This document shows, one piece after another, positions 39,439 through 47,517 of a stretch of DNA of 64,000 nt. The stretch spans positions 186,001 to 250,000 of the forward strand of contig NZ_BOMB01000004.1 of NCBI RefSeq assembly GCF_016861975.1. The letters are read 5' to 3'. Every line of letters starts with the position of its first letter. Position 1 is the stretch's first letter. The stretch comes from Actinocatenispora rupis. GTDB taxonomy: Bacteria; Actinomycetota; Actinomycetes; Mycobacteriales; Micromonosporaceae. A program made the translations under genes and the position numbers. Below the pieces are notes generated by a model. It was not told the origin of the DNA and did no database searches. It saw nothing but the letters and a program-made list of their open reading frames with translations.

Positions 39439-40041
39439 ATGGTCGACGACCCCGGCGTCGTGATCGGCGAGGACGGACTCGCCCGCCCGGCATGGGCATC
39501 CGTCGATCCGCTGCTGCGCGACTACTACGACACGGAATGGGGCATGCCCGTCACCGACGAGCGCGGCGTCTACGAGCGCGTCACGCTCGAAGGGTTCCAG
39601 GCCGGGCTGTCCTGGGCGACGATCCTGCGCAAGCGCCCCGCGTTCCGCGCCGCGTTCGACGACTTCGACCCCGACACGATCGCGGCGTACGACGAGCGCG
39701 ACGTCGACCGGCTCCTCGCCGACACCGGGATCGTCCGCAACCGGCAGAAGATCGAGGCCACGATCCGCAACGCCCGGGCCACCGTCGAACTGCGCGACGA
39801 CGGCGGGCTGTCCGCGCTCGTCTGGTCCTTCAAACCCGACACGACCCCCGCGCCACGGGTGTTCGCCGACATCCCCACCAGATCGCCGGAATCGGTTGCG
39901 CTGTCGAGGGAACTGCGCCGGCGCGGGTTCTCGTTCGTCGGCCCGACGACGATGTTCGCGCTCATGGAAGCGATCGGCATCCTCGACACGCACCTGCTCG
40001 GGTCGCACCGCCGCGGCAGCTCCGGCATCTGGCCCACCTGA
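39439..40041 (+). CDS. tag: DNA-3-methyladenine glycosylase I
   Basis: A 200-residue Tag-family glycosylase, which excises 3-methyladenine to leave an abasic site. Family blocks are present: RDYYDTEWGMPVTDERGVYE, LEGFQAGLSWATILRKRPAF, FSFVGPTTMFALMEAIGILDTH. The Trp of LSW and Glu of LEGFQAG fit the known 3-methyladenine pocket. The N-terminal zinc cysteine of the E. coli enzyme is not evident, as in many actinobacterial members. The ATG follows GGGACGAGGA. Confidence 0.92.
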   Translation: MVDDPGVVIGEDGLARPAWASVDPLLRDYYDTEWGMPVTDERGVYERVTLEGFQAGLSWATILRKRPAFRAAFDDFDPDTIAAYDERDVDRLLADTGIVRNRQKIEATIRNARATVELRDDGGLSALVWSFKPDTTPAPRVFADIPTRSPESVALSRELRRRGFSFVGPTTMFALMEAIGILDTHLLGSHRRGSSGIWPT

Positions 40042-40611
40042 ACCAACGCACTCCCGTCATCATGGAACGATCGCAGGCCTCAAGCGCCGGACGGGACCGG
40101 AACGAACAGTGCTCTGACGGCTGGATCGGCTGTGTGCCACCAGGATCGCCGGTGCAGATCGGGCCAGCCGCGAACTCCCGGTCGTGCGTCGAGGCGGGAA
40201 GTCCGCGGGACGCACGGCGTCGAGGACCATGTCGTCGTCCCCGGGCTCGGCCAAGGGAGCCGGGAGAGTCGGCAGAAGGACGGCGTCTGGCCTCGACGAC
40301 ACCGCGATCGGATGAGTGCACATCCAAGGGCGCTCACACTGTGTCCACAAGGGACTCGAACGCGGCGTCGGCGGCCACGTCCTCGCCGGCGGCGGCGACC
40401 CGGGCCAGCAGTGGGCAGCGCGCGCCGCGCCCGGCGATCGTGCGCGGCAGATGTCGTCGCGGGTCTCCCGACCGATCCGGCGTCGGCGGAATCGTTGCAG
40501 GAGAAGGAAAGCGCCCACGACTCGGGCAGGGCATCCGTGCGGCACGAACAGCCTCGGGCGCCCGGAACCGCGATGTCTGTCCCGTGTGGACGGTAAGCGT
40601 TGTCCACCGCG
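40042..40611. other. Interval without a convincing intact gene
   Basis: Codon bias is weak on both strands. A short minus-strand stretch ending near 40334 reads LLARVAAAGEDVAADAAFES and has a coding-like pattern, so a degraded gene end is possible. The DNA before it changes frame repeatedly. No RNA gene or repeat was recognised. Confidence 0.4.
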
Positions 40612-41391
40612 TTACCCGGAGAGCCGGGACCGGCGCAGTAGGAGTACGTCGGCGCTGGCCTGGTCGGCGGGCAGGAACGCCTCCAGTCGCAGTTCGGCGA
40701 GCGTGACGTCGGTGGCGGTCGCGAACGCGGTCAACGCCGAGATGAGCCGCAGATCCCCGTCGTCGGTCGCCAGCCGCAGCGGTACCGCGAAGCCGAGGTG
40801 GTCCGGCCCGACGGGAACGTCCGGTACGTAGCCGGCAAGTTCGGCGACGAACTCGTCCAGCCGCGGGTCCGGGCTGCGCCGGGCCCGGGCGCGCAGGTTG
40901 TCGAGCACGTGCCGGCCCCAGTCGGCGAGATTGCCGACGCGGGGCGCCATCCCGTCCGGATGCAGCATCAGCCGCAGCATGTTCACCGGTGGTACGAGCA
41001 GCTCCGGCGCCGCCCCTTCGGTGAGGACGTCGACGGCGTCGTTGGCGGCGACGAGCCGGCCGTACGGGGCGAGGACGAGCGCCGGGTATGGCAGGTGGCC
41101 GCGCAGGATCTGGTCCAGTGCCGTACGGACCGGGCGCAGCGCCGGCTCGTCCAGTCCGGACTCGGTGAACACCGCGGCGTACCCGGCGGCGGCGAGCAGG
41201 TCGTTGCGTTCCCGGAGCGTCAGGCCGAGTGATTCGGCCAGCCGTACCACGATCGCGCGGCCGGGCCGGGACCGCCCGCTCTCGACGAAGCTCAGATGCC
41301 GTTGCGTCGTACCGGCCAGCGCGGCCAGTTCGAGTTGGCTGATCCGCCGGATCCGGCGCCACCGGCGCAGTTCCTCCCCCACCGTCGTCAC
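40612..41391 (-). CDS. XRE-family regulator with MmyB-like ligand-binding domain
   Basis: A 259-residue regulator. The N-terminal HTH (about 10-65) reads LRRWRRIRRISQLELAALAGT then QRHLSFVESGRSRPGRAIV. The C-terminal MmyB-like PAS-type domain (about 95-255) has YPALVLAPYGRLVAANDAV and DWGRHVLDNLRARARR. MmyB-type proteins bind fatty acids in structural studies and often control short-chain or medium-chain dehydrogenases next door, which fits the divergent oxidoreductase gene. The start is GTG at 41391. Confidence 0.9.
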   Translation of the reverse strand: MTTVGEELRRWRRIRRISQLELAALAGTTQRHLSFVESGRSRPGRAIVVRLAESLGLTLRERNDLLAAAGYAAVFTESGLDEPALRPVRTALDQILRGHLPYPALVLAPYGRLVAANDAVDVLTEGAAPELLVPPVNMLRLMLHPDGMAPRVGNLADWGRHVLDNLRARARRSPDPRLDEFVAELAGYVPDVPVGPDHLGFAVPLRLATDDGDLRLISALTAFATATDVTLAELRLEAFLPADQASADVLLLRRSRLSG

Positions 41392-41425
41392 GTCGCAGTT
41401 CTACCCCGCCGCCGCGGTGGCGGCG

Positions 41426-41441
41426 ATTCCCGCCGGGGAAT
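41426..41441. promoter_or_regulatory. Candidate operator between XRE regulator and oxidoreductase
   Basis: ATTCCC (41426-41431) and GGGAAT (41436-41441) are perfect inverted arms with a 4-nt centre in the 116-bp divergent gap. A partial further half site GATTCC occurs at about 41449. Binding would reach both promoters. Confidence 0.4.
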
Positions 41442-41507
41442 TGCCACCGATTCCTGGTACGCGCACGATCACGGCTCGACGGCAGTACATGAGTGAAAGG
41501 GCTTTCT

Positions 41508-42533
41508 GTGCGGAGCTACCATCTCGACCCGGGCCGCGGTCTCGCCGGCCTGACGCTCCGGGACCATGACGTCCCCGAGCCCGGCCGCGGCCAGATCGTG
41601 GTACGGATGCGCGCCCACGCGGTCGGTGCGCGCGACCTGCTCGTCCTGGCCGGTACGTATCCGCTGCCGGTCCGGCCGGGAGTCGTGCCGGGGTGCGAGG
41701 GCGCGGGCGAGGTCGTGGCCGTCGGCGCCGACGTGACGCGGGTACGACTCGGCGACCGGGTGGCCGCCACGGTGTTCCCGCGCTGGTGGGACGGCTCGTT
41801 CCGCTGGGAGTACGCGACGCAGCTCGGTACCGGTACCGACGGCACGCTGACCGAGTACGCGCTGCTCGACGCCGACGGCGTGGTACCGGTACCGGAGCAC
41901 CTGTCGTACGCGGAGGCGGCGGCGCTGCCGCTGTCGGCGGTGACGGCGTGGCACGCGCTGACCGCGGGCGGCATGCCACGGCCGGGCGAGACGGTACTGA
42001 CGCTCGGATCGGGTGCGGTGTCGCTGTCCGTACTCCAGCTCGCCCGGTCGGCGGGCGCCCGCGTGATCGTCACGACCTCGGACGGGGCGAAGGCGGAACG
42101 GTTGCGGGAGCTGGGCGCGGCCGAGGTGGTCAACTACCGGGAGTGTCCGGACTGGCCGGATGCCGTCCGCGAGCTGACCGCCGGTCGCGGCGCGGACCGG
42201 GTCGTCGACCCGGCCGGGCCGCTGAGCATGTCACTGCGTGCGGTCGCGGTCGCCGGTGAGGTCGCGCTCGTCGGAACGTCGCTGTCCGGCCCCGCCGGCG
42301 CCCATCCGGTCGACCCGTCCGCACTGTTCGCCGCGGCCGCGGTCGTCCGCCCGGTGATCGCCGGGCACCGCGCGCACTTCACGGCGCTGAACCGCGCGCT
42401 CACCACGCACCGGCTGCGCCCGGTCGTCGACCGCACCTTCGGCTTCGACGCGGTACCCGACGCCCTCCGGTACTGCCGGTCCGGTGCCGGCGTCGGCAAG
42501 GTCGTCGTCACGCACCCCGGACCGCCACGGTGA
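41508..42533 (+). CDS. Medium-chain dehydrogenase/quinone oxidoreductase (NAD(P)-dependent)
   Basis: A 341-residue MDR-family enzyme. The GroES-like part (about 1-140) has RPGVVPGCEGAGEVVAVGADV; the Rossmann part has VLTLGSGAVSLSVLQLARSAGARVI (a glycine loop GSGAVS) and GADRVVDPAGP. The structural-zinc cysteine cluster of classical alcohol dehydrogenases is absent, which places it nearer zinc-independent quinone reductases. GTG 41508 has GAAAGGG 5 nt upstream; GTG 41493 is less well placed. Divergence from the XRE/MmyB regulator suggests control by it. Confidence 0.9.
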   Translation: MRSYHLDPGRGLAGLTLRDHDVPEPGRGQIVVRMRAHAVGARDLLVLAGTYPLPVRPGVVPGCEGAGEVVAVGADVTRVRLGDRVAATVFPRWWDGSFRWEYATQLGTGTDGTLTEYALLDADGVVPVPEHLSYAEAAALPLSAVTAWHALTAGGMPRPGETVLTLGSGAVSLSVLQLARSAGARVIVTTSDGAKAERLRELGAAEVVNYRECPDWPDAVRELTAGRGADRVVDPAGPLSMSLRAVAVAGEVALVGTSLSGPAGAHPVDPSALFAAAAVVRPVIAGHRAHFTALNRALTTHRLRPVVDRTFGFDAVPDALRYCRSGAGVGKVVVTHPGPPR

Positions 42534-42580
42534 GGTATCGGTAACTTCGTATTTGCGGTGACCCTTGTGGCGACAGGGAC

Positions 42581-42592
42581 GTTAGCGTTAAC
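42581..42592 (+). promoter_or_regulatory. LacI-type operator-like palindrome before the GH76 gene
   Basis: GTTAGCGTTAAC is a 12-bp near-perfect palindrome (10 of 12 positions) 31 bp before the GH76 ATG. It resembles GTTAACGTTAAC-like sites bound by LacI-family sugar regulators; no LacI gene is in the window, so a distant repressor is implied. Confidence 0.35.
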
Positions 42593-42623
42593 TTCTCGTC
42601 GACCTCGATCTGGGAGGAACGAC

Positions 42624-43775
42624 ATGCGCGCTACCACCTGGGCCCGAAGGCTGGGCGTCGCGGCCCTCGCACTGCTGCCGGCCGTCGCGCTGGCCGGTCC
42701 CGCGACCGCCGCACCGAACGCGGACCGGACCCTCTGGGCGCACCGCGCCCAGGCCAGCTACCAGGCGTTACAGGACAACCTGTACCTCGGCGACGCCGGC
42801 CACCGGCTGTACGCGGAGAGCACCCCGGCGGCGGGCGGCAACCCGTACTCGTACCTGTGGGAGTTCCGGGAGGCGACGCAGGCGACGCTGGGCGTGCGCG
42901 GTCTGCCCGGCGGCCAGCGGTACGCGGGCGACGTGGCGGACCGCTTCGCCGCGCTCGGGCAGTACGCCAGCCCGGACCCGGCGCACCCGGGCTACGAGTC
43001 GTACCTGCCGGCGCCGCTCGGTGGCGGCGGTGACCTGTTCTACGACGACAACGCGGTGGTCGGTCTGTCCTTTGTGGACTCGTACCGGAGCGGCGGTGGC
43101 GCGGGGGCACTGGCCGGCGCGGAGGCGGCGTTCCGTACCGATCTGCGGGCGTGGGACAGCGATCCGGCCAAGACCTGCCCCGGCGGGATGCACTGGGTCG
43201 AGGCGGACTGGAACACCATCCGCGCGGCCAACGTGACCGGTCTGTTCGCCGAACTCGCCGCGAACCTGTACGCGACGACCCGGGACCGCAGCTACCTGGA
43301 CTGGGCGGTTCGCGCGTACGAGTGGAACCGGTCCTGCCTGATGAGCTCGCCGGGCCTGTACCGCAACGACATCGCCGACGACGGCACGTACGACCAGACA
43401 CTGTGGACGTACAACTCGGGCGCGATGATCGGTACGGCCACGGTGCTGTACCGGGCGACGGGCGACCGGCGCTGGCGGGACCTGGCGCTCGGCGACGCGC
43501 GCGGCGCCATGGCGTACTGGACGGCGGACCGGCTCTACTCCCAGCCCGCCATCTTCAACGCGTTCCTGTTCCGGGACGTGCTCGCGCTCGACCCGGCGTA
43601 CCGGTCCACATTGGACACCTACGCGGCGCGGCTCTGGCAGGACAACAGGGATCCGGCCACCGGGCTGTTCCGGTTCCAGGCGTCGAACGGCGGCGCGCCC
43701 GATCCGGCACAGCCGGTGAACACGCTCAACCAGGCCGCCGCGGTGCAGCTCTTCGCCTTGCTGGGCAACGCATGA
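42624..43775 (+). CDS. Secreted glycoside hydrolase family 76 protein
   Basis: A 383-residue exported enzyme. The signal peptide (about 1-30) ends in ATAAP. The mature protein is an (alpha/alpha)6 barrel of the GH76 endo-alpha-1,6-mannanase family. Family blocks are SYLWEFREATQATLGVRGLPG, LFYDDNAVVGLSFVDSY (the Asp-Asp pair is catalytic in this family), WNTIRAANVTGLFAELAANLY and DQTLWTYNSGAMIGTATVLYR. It would cut mannan or mannosylated glycans outside the cell. The ATG follows GGGAGGA. A strong terminator hairpin begins 3 nt after the stop. Confidence 0.9.
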   Translation: MRATTWARRLGVAALALLPAVALAGPATAAPNADRTLWAHRAQASYQALQDNLYLGDAGHRLYAESTPAAGGNPYSYLWEFREATQATLGVRGLPGGQRYAGDVADRFAALGQYASPDPAHPGYESYLPAPLGGGGDLFYDDNAVVGLSFVDSYRSGGGAGALAGAEAAFRTDLRAWDSDPAKTCPGGMHWVEADWNTIRAANVTGLFAELAANLYATTRDRSYLDWAVRAYEWNRSCLMSSPGLYRNDIADDGTYDQTLWTYNSGAMIGTATVLYRATGDRRWRDLALGDARGAMAYWTADRLYSQPAIFNAFLFRDVLALDPAYRSTLDTYAARLWQDNRDPATGLFRFQASNGGAPDPAQPVNTLNQAAAVQLFALLGNA

Positions 43776-43777
43776 CG

Positions 43778-43812
43778 CGCGGGCGGGCCCGGACCGACCG
43801 GGCCCGCCCGCG
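43778..43812 (+). terminator. Strong hairpin terminator after the GH76 gene
   Basis: Perfect 15-bp GC arms (43778-43792 and 43798-43812, beginning CGCGGGCGGGCCC) with a 5-nt loop ACCGA start 3 nt past the stop codon. No U-tract follows. Confidence 0.8.
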
Positions 43813-43834
43813 ACGGCGGTCAGGTCGTGTCGGG

Positions 43835-44030
43835 TTCGCCGGAGCCGGCGACAGCGCCGGGTGAGCGCCACTAGCGCGGTCCCGCCGGCGAGCAGCGCCA
43901 CGGCCAACAACGCCGACGAGTGCCAGCGAGGTACCGGTGACGGGGAGACCGCCTGCTGTCCCGTCAGCACCCGGCGTCGGACCGACGTGGTGGCGACGGC
44001 GGAGATGGCTTCGTTGTCCGGATCCGGGCG
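43835..44030 (-). pseudogene. Remnant of an LPXTG cell-wall-anchored protein
   Basis: On the minus strand a complete sortase sorting signal can be assembled from shifted frames. DNEAISAVATTSV leads, after one frame change, into GPTPGADGTAGG and the motif LPVTGTSLALVG. After another single-base shift follow the hydrophobic helix VALLAGGTALVALT and the basic tail RRCRRLRR. No stop codon or upstream domain of the parent protein is found. It is probably the decayed 3' end of a surface-protein gene. Confidence 0.5.
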
Positions 44031-44134
44031 CGCGTGTCCGGTGGGAGCGTGAACGCGTCCGACCGACGGGAGCGGGCCGGGGGTGTACGGCCGGAGGATC
44101 GGAGCATCCACTTCGCAGTTCCCAGGAGGTTCCC

Positions 44135-44437
44135 GTGTTTCTCGCGATCGTCGACTTCACGACCGCCGCCACCGACCGTCCCGCCGCGCTCGCCGAGTTC
44201 GACAAAGAGGTCGACCGGGTTCGCGCCATGCCGGGCAACCGCGCCTTCCGCGTCTACGCCGCGCGTACCGACGACACCGCCGTCACGGTGCTGCACGAGT
44301 GGGACGACGAGGCGTCGTTCGCCCGGTACCTGGCGTCGGAGTCGTTCGCGCACCTCGGCGAGACGATCCGGCCGATGATGACCGCCGCGCCGGTGAGCCG
44401 GCGCTTCCGCGCCGACCTGCTGGAGACGGTGGCCTGA
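44135..44437 (+). CDS. Antibiotic biosynthesis monooxygenase (ABM)-domain protein
   Basis: A 100-residue ferredoxin-like-fold protein of the ABM/quinol-monooxygenase group: FLAIVDFTTAATDRPAALAEF (strand 1), GNRAFRVYAARTDDTAVTVLHEW (strands 2-3) and DEASFARYLASESF with a histidine. These dimeric proteins oxidise quinols or heme-like substrates without a cofactor. GTG 44135 has a consensus AGGAGG 6 nt upstream. The MITE begins 18 bp after its stop. Confidence 0.85.
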   Translation: MFLAIVDFTTAATDRPAALAEFDKEVDRVRAMPGNRAFRVYAARTDDTAVTVLHEWDDEASFARYLASESFAHLGETIRPMMTAAPVSRRFRADLLETVA

Positions 44438-44455
44438 CCGGCGCGACGGCCTACC

Positions 44456-44620
44456 AGGGCGTGTCTGCACAGGTTCGGTCGAACGAGCCGGAGTCCATTC
44501 GTTGTCTCGCAAGGCGGAGGTGCGGGTGATACCGGTGTCGTGTGCGCTCGTGCCGGCACTCGCGGCGAGGCGGCGAATGGGCCCGGCGCAGCCGGCCAAC
44601 GACCTGCGAAGACACGCCCT
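44456..44620. mobile_element. MITE-like element, copy 2 (165 bp)
   Basis: The terminal inverted repeats match at 17 of 20 positions, both starting AGGGCGTGTCT. The interior is homologous, in reverse orientation, to 21279-21434, sharing TTGTCTCGCAAGGCGG, TGTCGTATGCGCTC-like and CGGCGCAGCCGGCCA-like blocks. The end shows the same CCTAGG junction. No gene is encoded. It sits 25 bp before the AraC gene's ATG and may carry its promoter. Confidence 0.65.
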
Positions 44621-44645
44621 AGGATCGGCCTGTGCGAGGCCGTCG

Positions 44646-45398
44646 ATGACCCGGGGGGCGTACAGCTTCGTCCGCACCTTCGCGCCGGAGTTCGCCCGCG
44701 ACCTGCGGGTGGACCGGCACTACCTGCTCTGCGCCTCCGCCGGGACGCTCCGGCTGGAGGCGCAGGGGCAGGCGTGGCTCCTGCCGCCGGCGCGGGCCGC
44801 CCTGATCGAGGCCGATCGACCGATCCGGGTGAGCATGGCGCGGCCCGTCACGACCGCGTCCGTACTCTTCGACACCCGGTTCGCGCCCGCGCCGCCGGCA
44901 CCCTTGACCGTGTTCGATCTCAACCCGCTGGCGCGCGCCCTGCTCACCGAGTGCGGCACGTGGGGGGAGAGCGACGAGCCGCTCCCGGCGTACGCGGAGA
45001 CGATGTTCGGCGCGCTCGCCGCCGTGACCTGGCGGCTCGCCCGGCAACCGAGCCCCGTCGTCGTACCGTCGGGGCGCTCTCCCGAACTGCGCCGCGCCCT
45101 CGTACTGACCGGGCAGCGACTCGGCGACGACGTCCGCTTCGAGGACGTGGCGGACGACGTGGGCCTGGCGCCGCGGTCGCTGGCCCGGCGCTTCGCGGAC
45201 GAGACCGGCATGACCTGGCGCGCGGTCCTGCGCCGGATGCGGATCCTGGCCGCGATCGAGGAACTCGCCGCCGGCGACGCGCCGGTCACCACGATCGCGT
45301 ACCAGGTCGGGTACGCGTCGCTGTCGGCGTTCAACGCCGCGTTCCGGGAGCTGACCGGCCGCACGCCGACGGAGTACCGGGAGAGCTTCCGGCCCTGA
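44646..45398 (+). CDS. AraC-family transcriptional regulator
   Basis: A 250-residue protein: an N-terminal cupin-like sensor (about 1-130, GTLRLEAQGQAWLLPPARAA) and a C-terminal AraC HTH (about 150-248, with VADDVGLAPRSLARRFADETG and IAYQVGYASLSAFNAAFRELTG then TPTEYRESF). The target is unknown; neighbours are an ABM protein and a CGNR regulator. ATG 44646 was chosen because longer readings run back into the MITE. The ribosome site CGAGG is weak. Confidence 0.88.
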   Translation: MTRGAYSFVRTFAPEFARDLRVDRHYLLCASAGTLRLEAQGQAWLLPPARAALIEADRPIRVSMARPVTTASVLFDTRFAPAPPAPLTVFDLNPLARALLTECGTWGESDEPLPAYAETMFGALAAVTWRLARQPSPVVVPSGRSPELRRALVLTGQRLGDDVRFEDVADDVGLAPRSLARRFADETGMTWRAVLRRMRILAAIEELAAGDAPVTTIAYQVGYASLSAFNAAFRELTGRTPTEYRESFRP

Positions 45399-45476
45399 GC
45401 CATCGGCCGGGCTGGTGCGCGGGCGACGGGCGGGTCGAGGCCGAGCGCGGCGACCCGGATGCCGCCGAGGAGCCGG

Positions 45477-46043
45477 CTACTCCGCCGACCTGGCGGTCTT
45501 GCGCTGGTTGGCGTGGAAGCGCGCCTTCTTCTCACGGTTCCCGCAGGTGCCCATGTCACACCATCTCCGGGTACGGCTCTGGCTCGCGTCGAAGAACGCG
45601 GCCTGGCAGGTCGGCGACGCGCACAGGGCGAGCTTCCCGTCCCGTTCGCCGGCGAGGATGCCGATCGCGTCGGCGGCGATCACGCTCAGCGCGTCCTCCA
45701 CCGACGACGTCCGCCACTGCCGGGTGTTCTCGGGCGTCAGTACGGCCGCGGCACGGCCCTGGACGCTGCACTCGTTGATGACCTTCACGGCACGTACCGG
45801 AAGGGGTTTGTGGCGGGCGGCGGCGGTCGCGGCGGCGTGGATCGACTCCCGCAGCTGCCGCGCGCGTTCGAGCTGGGCGGTGGTGCAGGACTGCACGGTG
45901 AGACCGCTGACGGCCAGCCAGTCGAGGAGCCGTTCCGGCGTCGGGATGCGCTCGACGGCGTCGCCGTGCCGCTCCGACAGGGTTCCCGTGAAGCTGGTCG
46001 CCAGCACCTTGCCGAGTCGGAAGTCAGGAAACCGGGCACTCAT
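45477..46043 (-). CDS. ABATE/CGNR zinc-finger transcriptional regulator
   Basis: A 188-residue protein with the ABATE domain (about 1-130) and a C-terminal CGNR zinc finger: LCASPTCQAAFFDASQSRTRR followed by WCDMGTCGNREKK. The four cysteines would bind zinc and the CGNR end binds DNA. It is divergent from an epoxide hydrolase gene; an inverted repeat with AGAACCG/CGGTTCT arms lies in the 110-bp gap and is its likely operator. Confidence 0.9.
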   Translation of the reverse strand: MSARFPDFRLGKVLATSFTGTLSERHGDAVERIPTPERLLDWLAVSGLTVQSCTTAQLERARQLRESIHAAATAAARHKPLPVRAVKVINECSVQGRAAAVLTPENTRQWRTSSVEDALSVIAADAIGILAGERDGKLALCASPTCQAAFFDASQSRTRRWCDMGTCGNREKKARFHANQRKTARSAE

Positions 46044-46085
46044 GGAACCAGCTTAGCCGGTTGCACGCCGGCGTCGAGGCGTGTT

Positions 46086-46106
46086 AGAACCGTCTTAGCC
46101 GGTTCT
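46086..46106. promoter_or_regulatory. Operator-like dyad between CGNR regulator and epoxide hydrolase
   Basis: AGAACCG (46086-46092) and CGGTTCT (46100-46106) form a 21-bp dyad with only one mismatched pair in its inner part. CTTAGCCGGTT, part of it, is repeated at 46052-46062 close to the regulator's start, giving one site for each divergent gene. Confidence 0.5.
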
Positions 46107-46153
46107 GCCGGAACGCGGGCCGGAACCACCACCCGACGACCAGGGGGCATCTC

Positions 46154-47326
46154 ATGAACGGGCCGAGCAGTGCCGTGCAGCCGTTCGAAGCGCACGCCAC
46201 CGACGCCGACCTCGACGACCTGCGCGCGCGGCTGGCCGCGGCGCGGCTACCGGAGGCGGAGACCGTCCAGGGCGCCGCACCCGGTCCTGGCCGGTGGGAG
46301 CAGGGCGTTCCGCTCGCCGACCTCGTGGACCTCGTCGAGTACTGGCGCACCGGGTACGACTGGCGGTCGTTCGAGGCGCGGCTCGACCGGATCGGCCAGT
46401 TCCGTACGACGGTCGACGGGCTGGGAATCCACTTCCTGCACCGCCGGTCCCCCCGCGCCGATGCCACTCCGCTGATCCTCACGCACGGCTGGCCGGGCAG
46501 CGTCGCCGAGTTCGTCGACGTCATCGACGAACTGGCCGACCCGGTCGACCCGGGCACGCCGGCGTTCCACGTCGTGGCCCCGTCGCTGCCCGGGTTCGGA
46601 TACAGCGACAAGCCGACCACCACCGGCTGGGGTACGGAGAGGATCGCGGCTGCCTGGGTGGAGCTGATGGGCCGGCTCGGCTACGACCGGTTCGTCGCGC
46701 ACGGCGGCGACTGGGGCGGCGTGATCACCACGATCCTCGGCGGCAGGTTCCCCGAGCACGTACTCGGGATCCACACGACGACCGCGCAGGCACCGCCCGG
46801 GCTGACGACCGACGGGCTCACCGCGACCGAGCGCCGGTGGACCGAGGAGACGCACGGCTTCTGGCGCCACCGCGCCGCGTACGCGAAGCAGCAGGCGACC
46901 CGACCCCAGACCATCGGGTACTCGCTGGTCGACTCACCGGTCGGGCTGCTCGCCTGGATCCTCGACAAGTTCGCCGAGTGGTCCGACACGGTGGACAGCC
47001 CGTTCGAGACGATGTCCCGGGACCGCATCCTCGACGACGTCACCCTGTACTGGCTGACCCGTACCGGCGCGTCGGCGGCCCGCATCTACTCCGAGAGCCA
47101 CGACTCGCTCGACCCCGACCTGCGGGTCGACGTTCCGTCGGCGATCAGCGTGTATCCGCGCGACATCGAGAAGTACCCGCGGCCGTGGGCACGGGAACGG
47201 TTCCGGCAGATCGTGCGGTGGCGGGCGCCCGGCTCCGGTGGGCACTTCCCGTCCCTGGAAGTTCCCGGGTACTTCGTCCGGGACCTGCAGGACGGTCTCG
47301 CCGCGGTACTGGCCGCCCACCGGTGA
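46154..47326 (+). CDS. Epoxide hydrolase (EHN-type alpha/beta hydrolase)
   Basis: A 390-residue microsomal-type epoxide hydrolase. The EHN domain is at about 10-110 (LEYWRTGYDWRSFEARLDRIGQF-like lid segment). The hydrolase core has LTHGWPGS (oxyanion HGWP), nucleophile Asp186 in HGGDWGGVI, a catalytic Glu/Asp region near YSESHDSLD, and His in GSGGHFPSLEVP. It opens epoxides to diols; the natural substrate is unknown. The ATG follows AGGGGGC. Divergent control by the CGNR regulator is likely. Confidence 0.92.
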   Translation: MNGPSSAVQPFEAHATDADLDDLRARLAAARLPEAETVQGAAPGPGRWEQGVPLADLVDLVEYWRTGYDWRSFEARLDRIGQFRTTVDGLGIHFLHRRSPRADATPLILTHGWPGSVAEFVDVIDELADPVDPGTPAFHVVAPSLPGFGYSDKPTTTGWGTERIAAAWVELMGRLGYDRFVAHGGDWGGVITTILGGRFPEHVLGIHTTTAQAPPGLTTDGLTATERRWTEETHGFWRHRAAYAKQQATRPQTIGYSLVDSPVGLLAWILDKFAEWSDTVDSPFETMSRDRILDDVTLYWLTRTGASAARIYSESHDSLDPDLRVDVPSAISVYPRDIEKYPRPWARERFRQIVRWRAPGSGGHFPSLEVPGYFVRDLQDGLAAVLAAHR

Positions 47327-47517
47327 GGTGGATGGCCCGGGAACCGTTGCACGCAACGCCGCCATCCGCTCGCTTCCGGTAGCGTTCGCGATCCGAGACC
47401 CACCGGCCGCCGCGGCCCCGGGTACGCGGGCTCGCCGCGGCGCAGGTCGCGTACCGATGAGTTTTTCGCGGCACGCTGGTCTGCACGGTCACGACCGACC
47501 CACGGAAGGCTGGCGCC

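Noticed and set aside
40340-40380. TCCACAAGGGACTCGAAC resembling a tRNA T-arm/acceptor segment
   Set aside because: No cloverleaf could be completed on either strand and the paired stems are missing.
45399-45476. Minus-strand fragment reading GGIRVAALGLDPPVARAPARP
   Set aside because: Too short, no start or stop of its own, and no recognisable family; probably chance.
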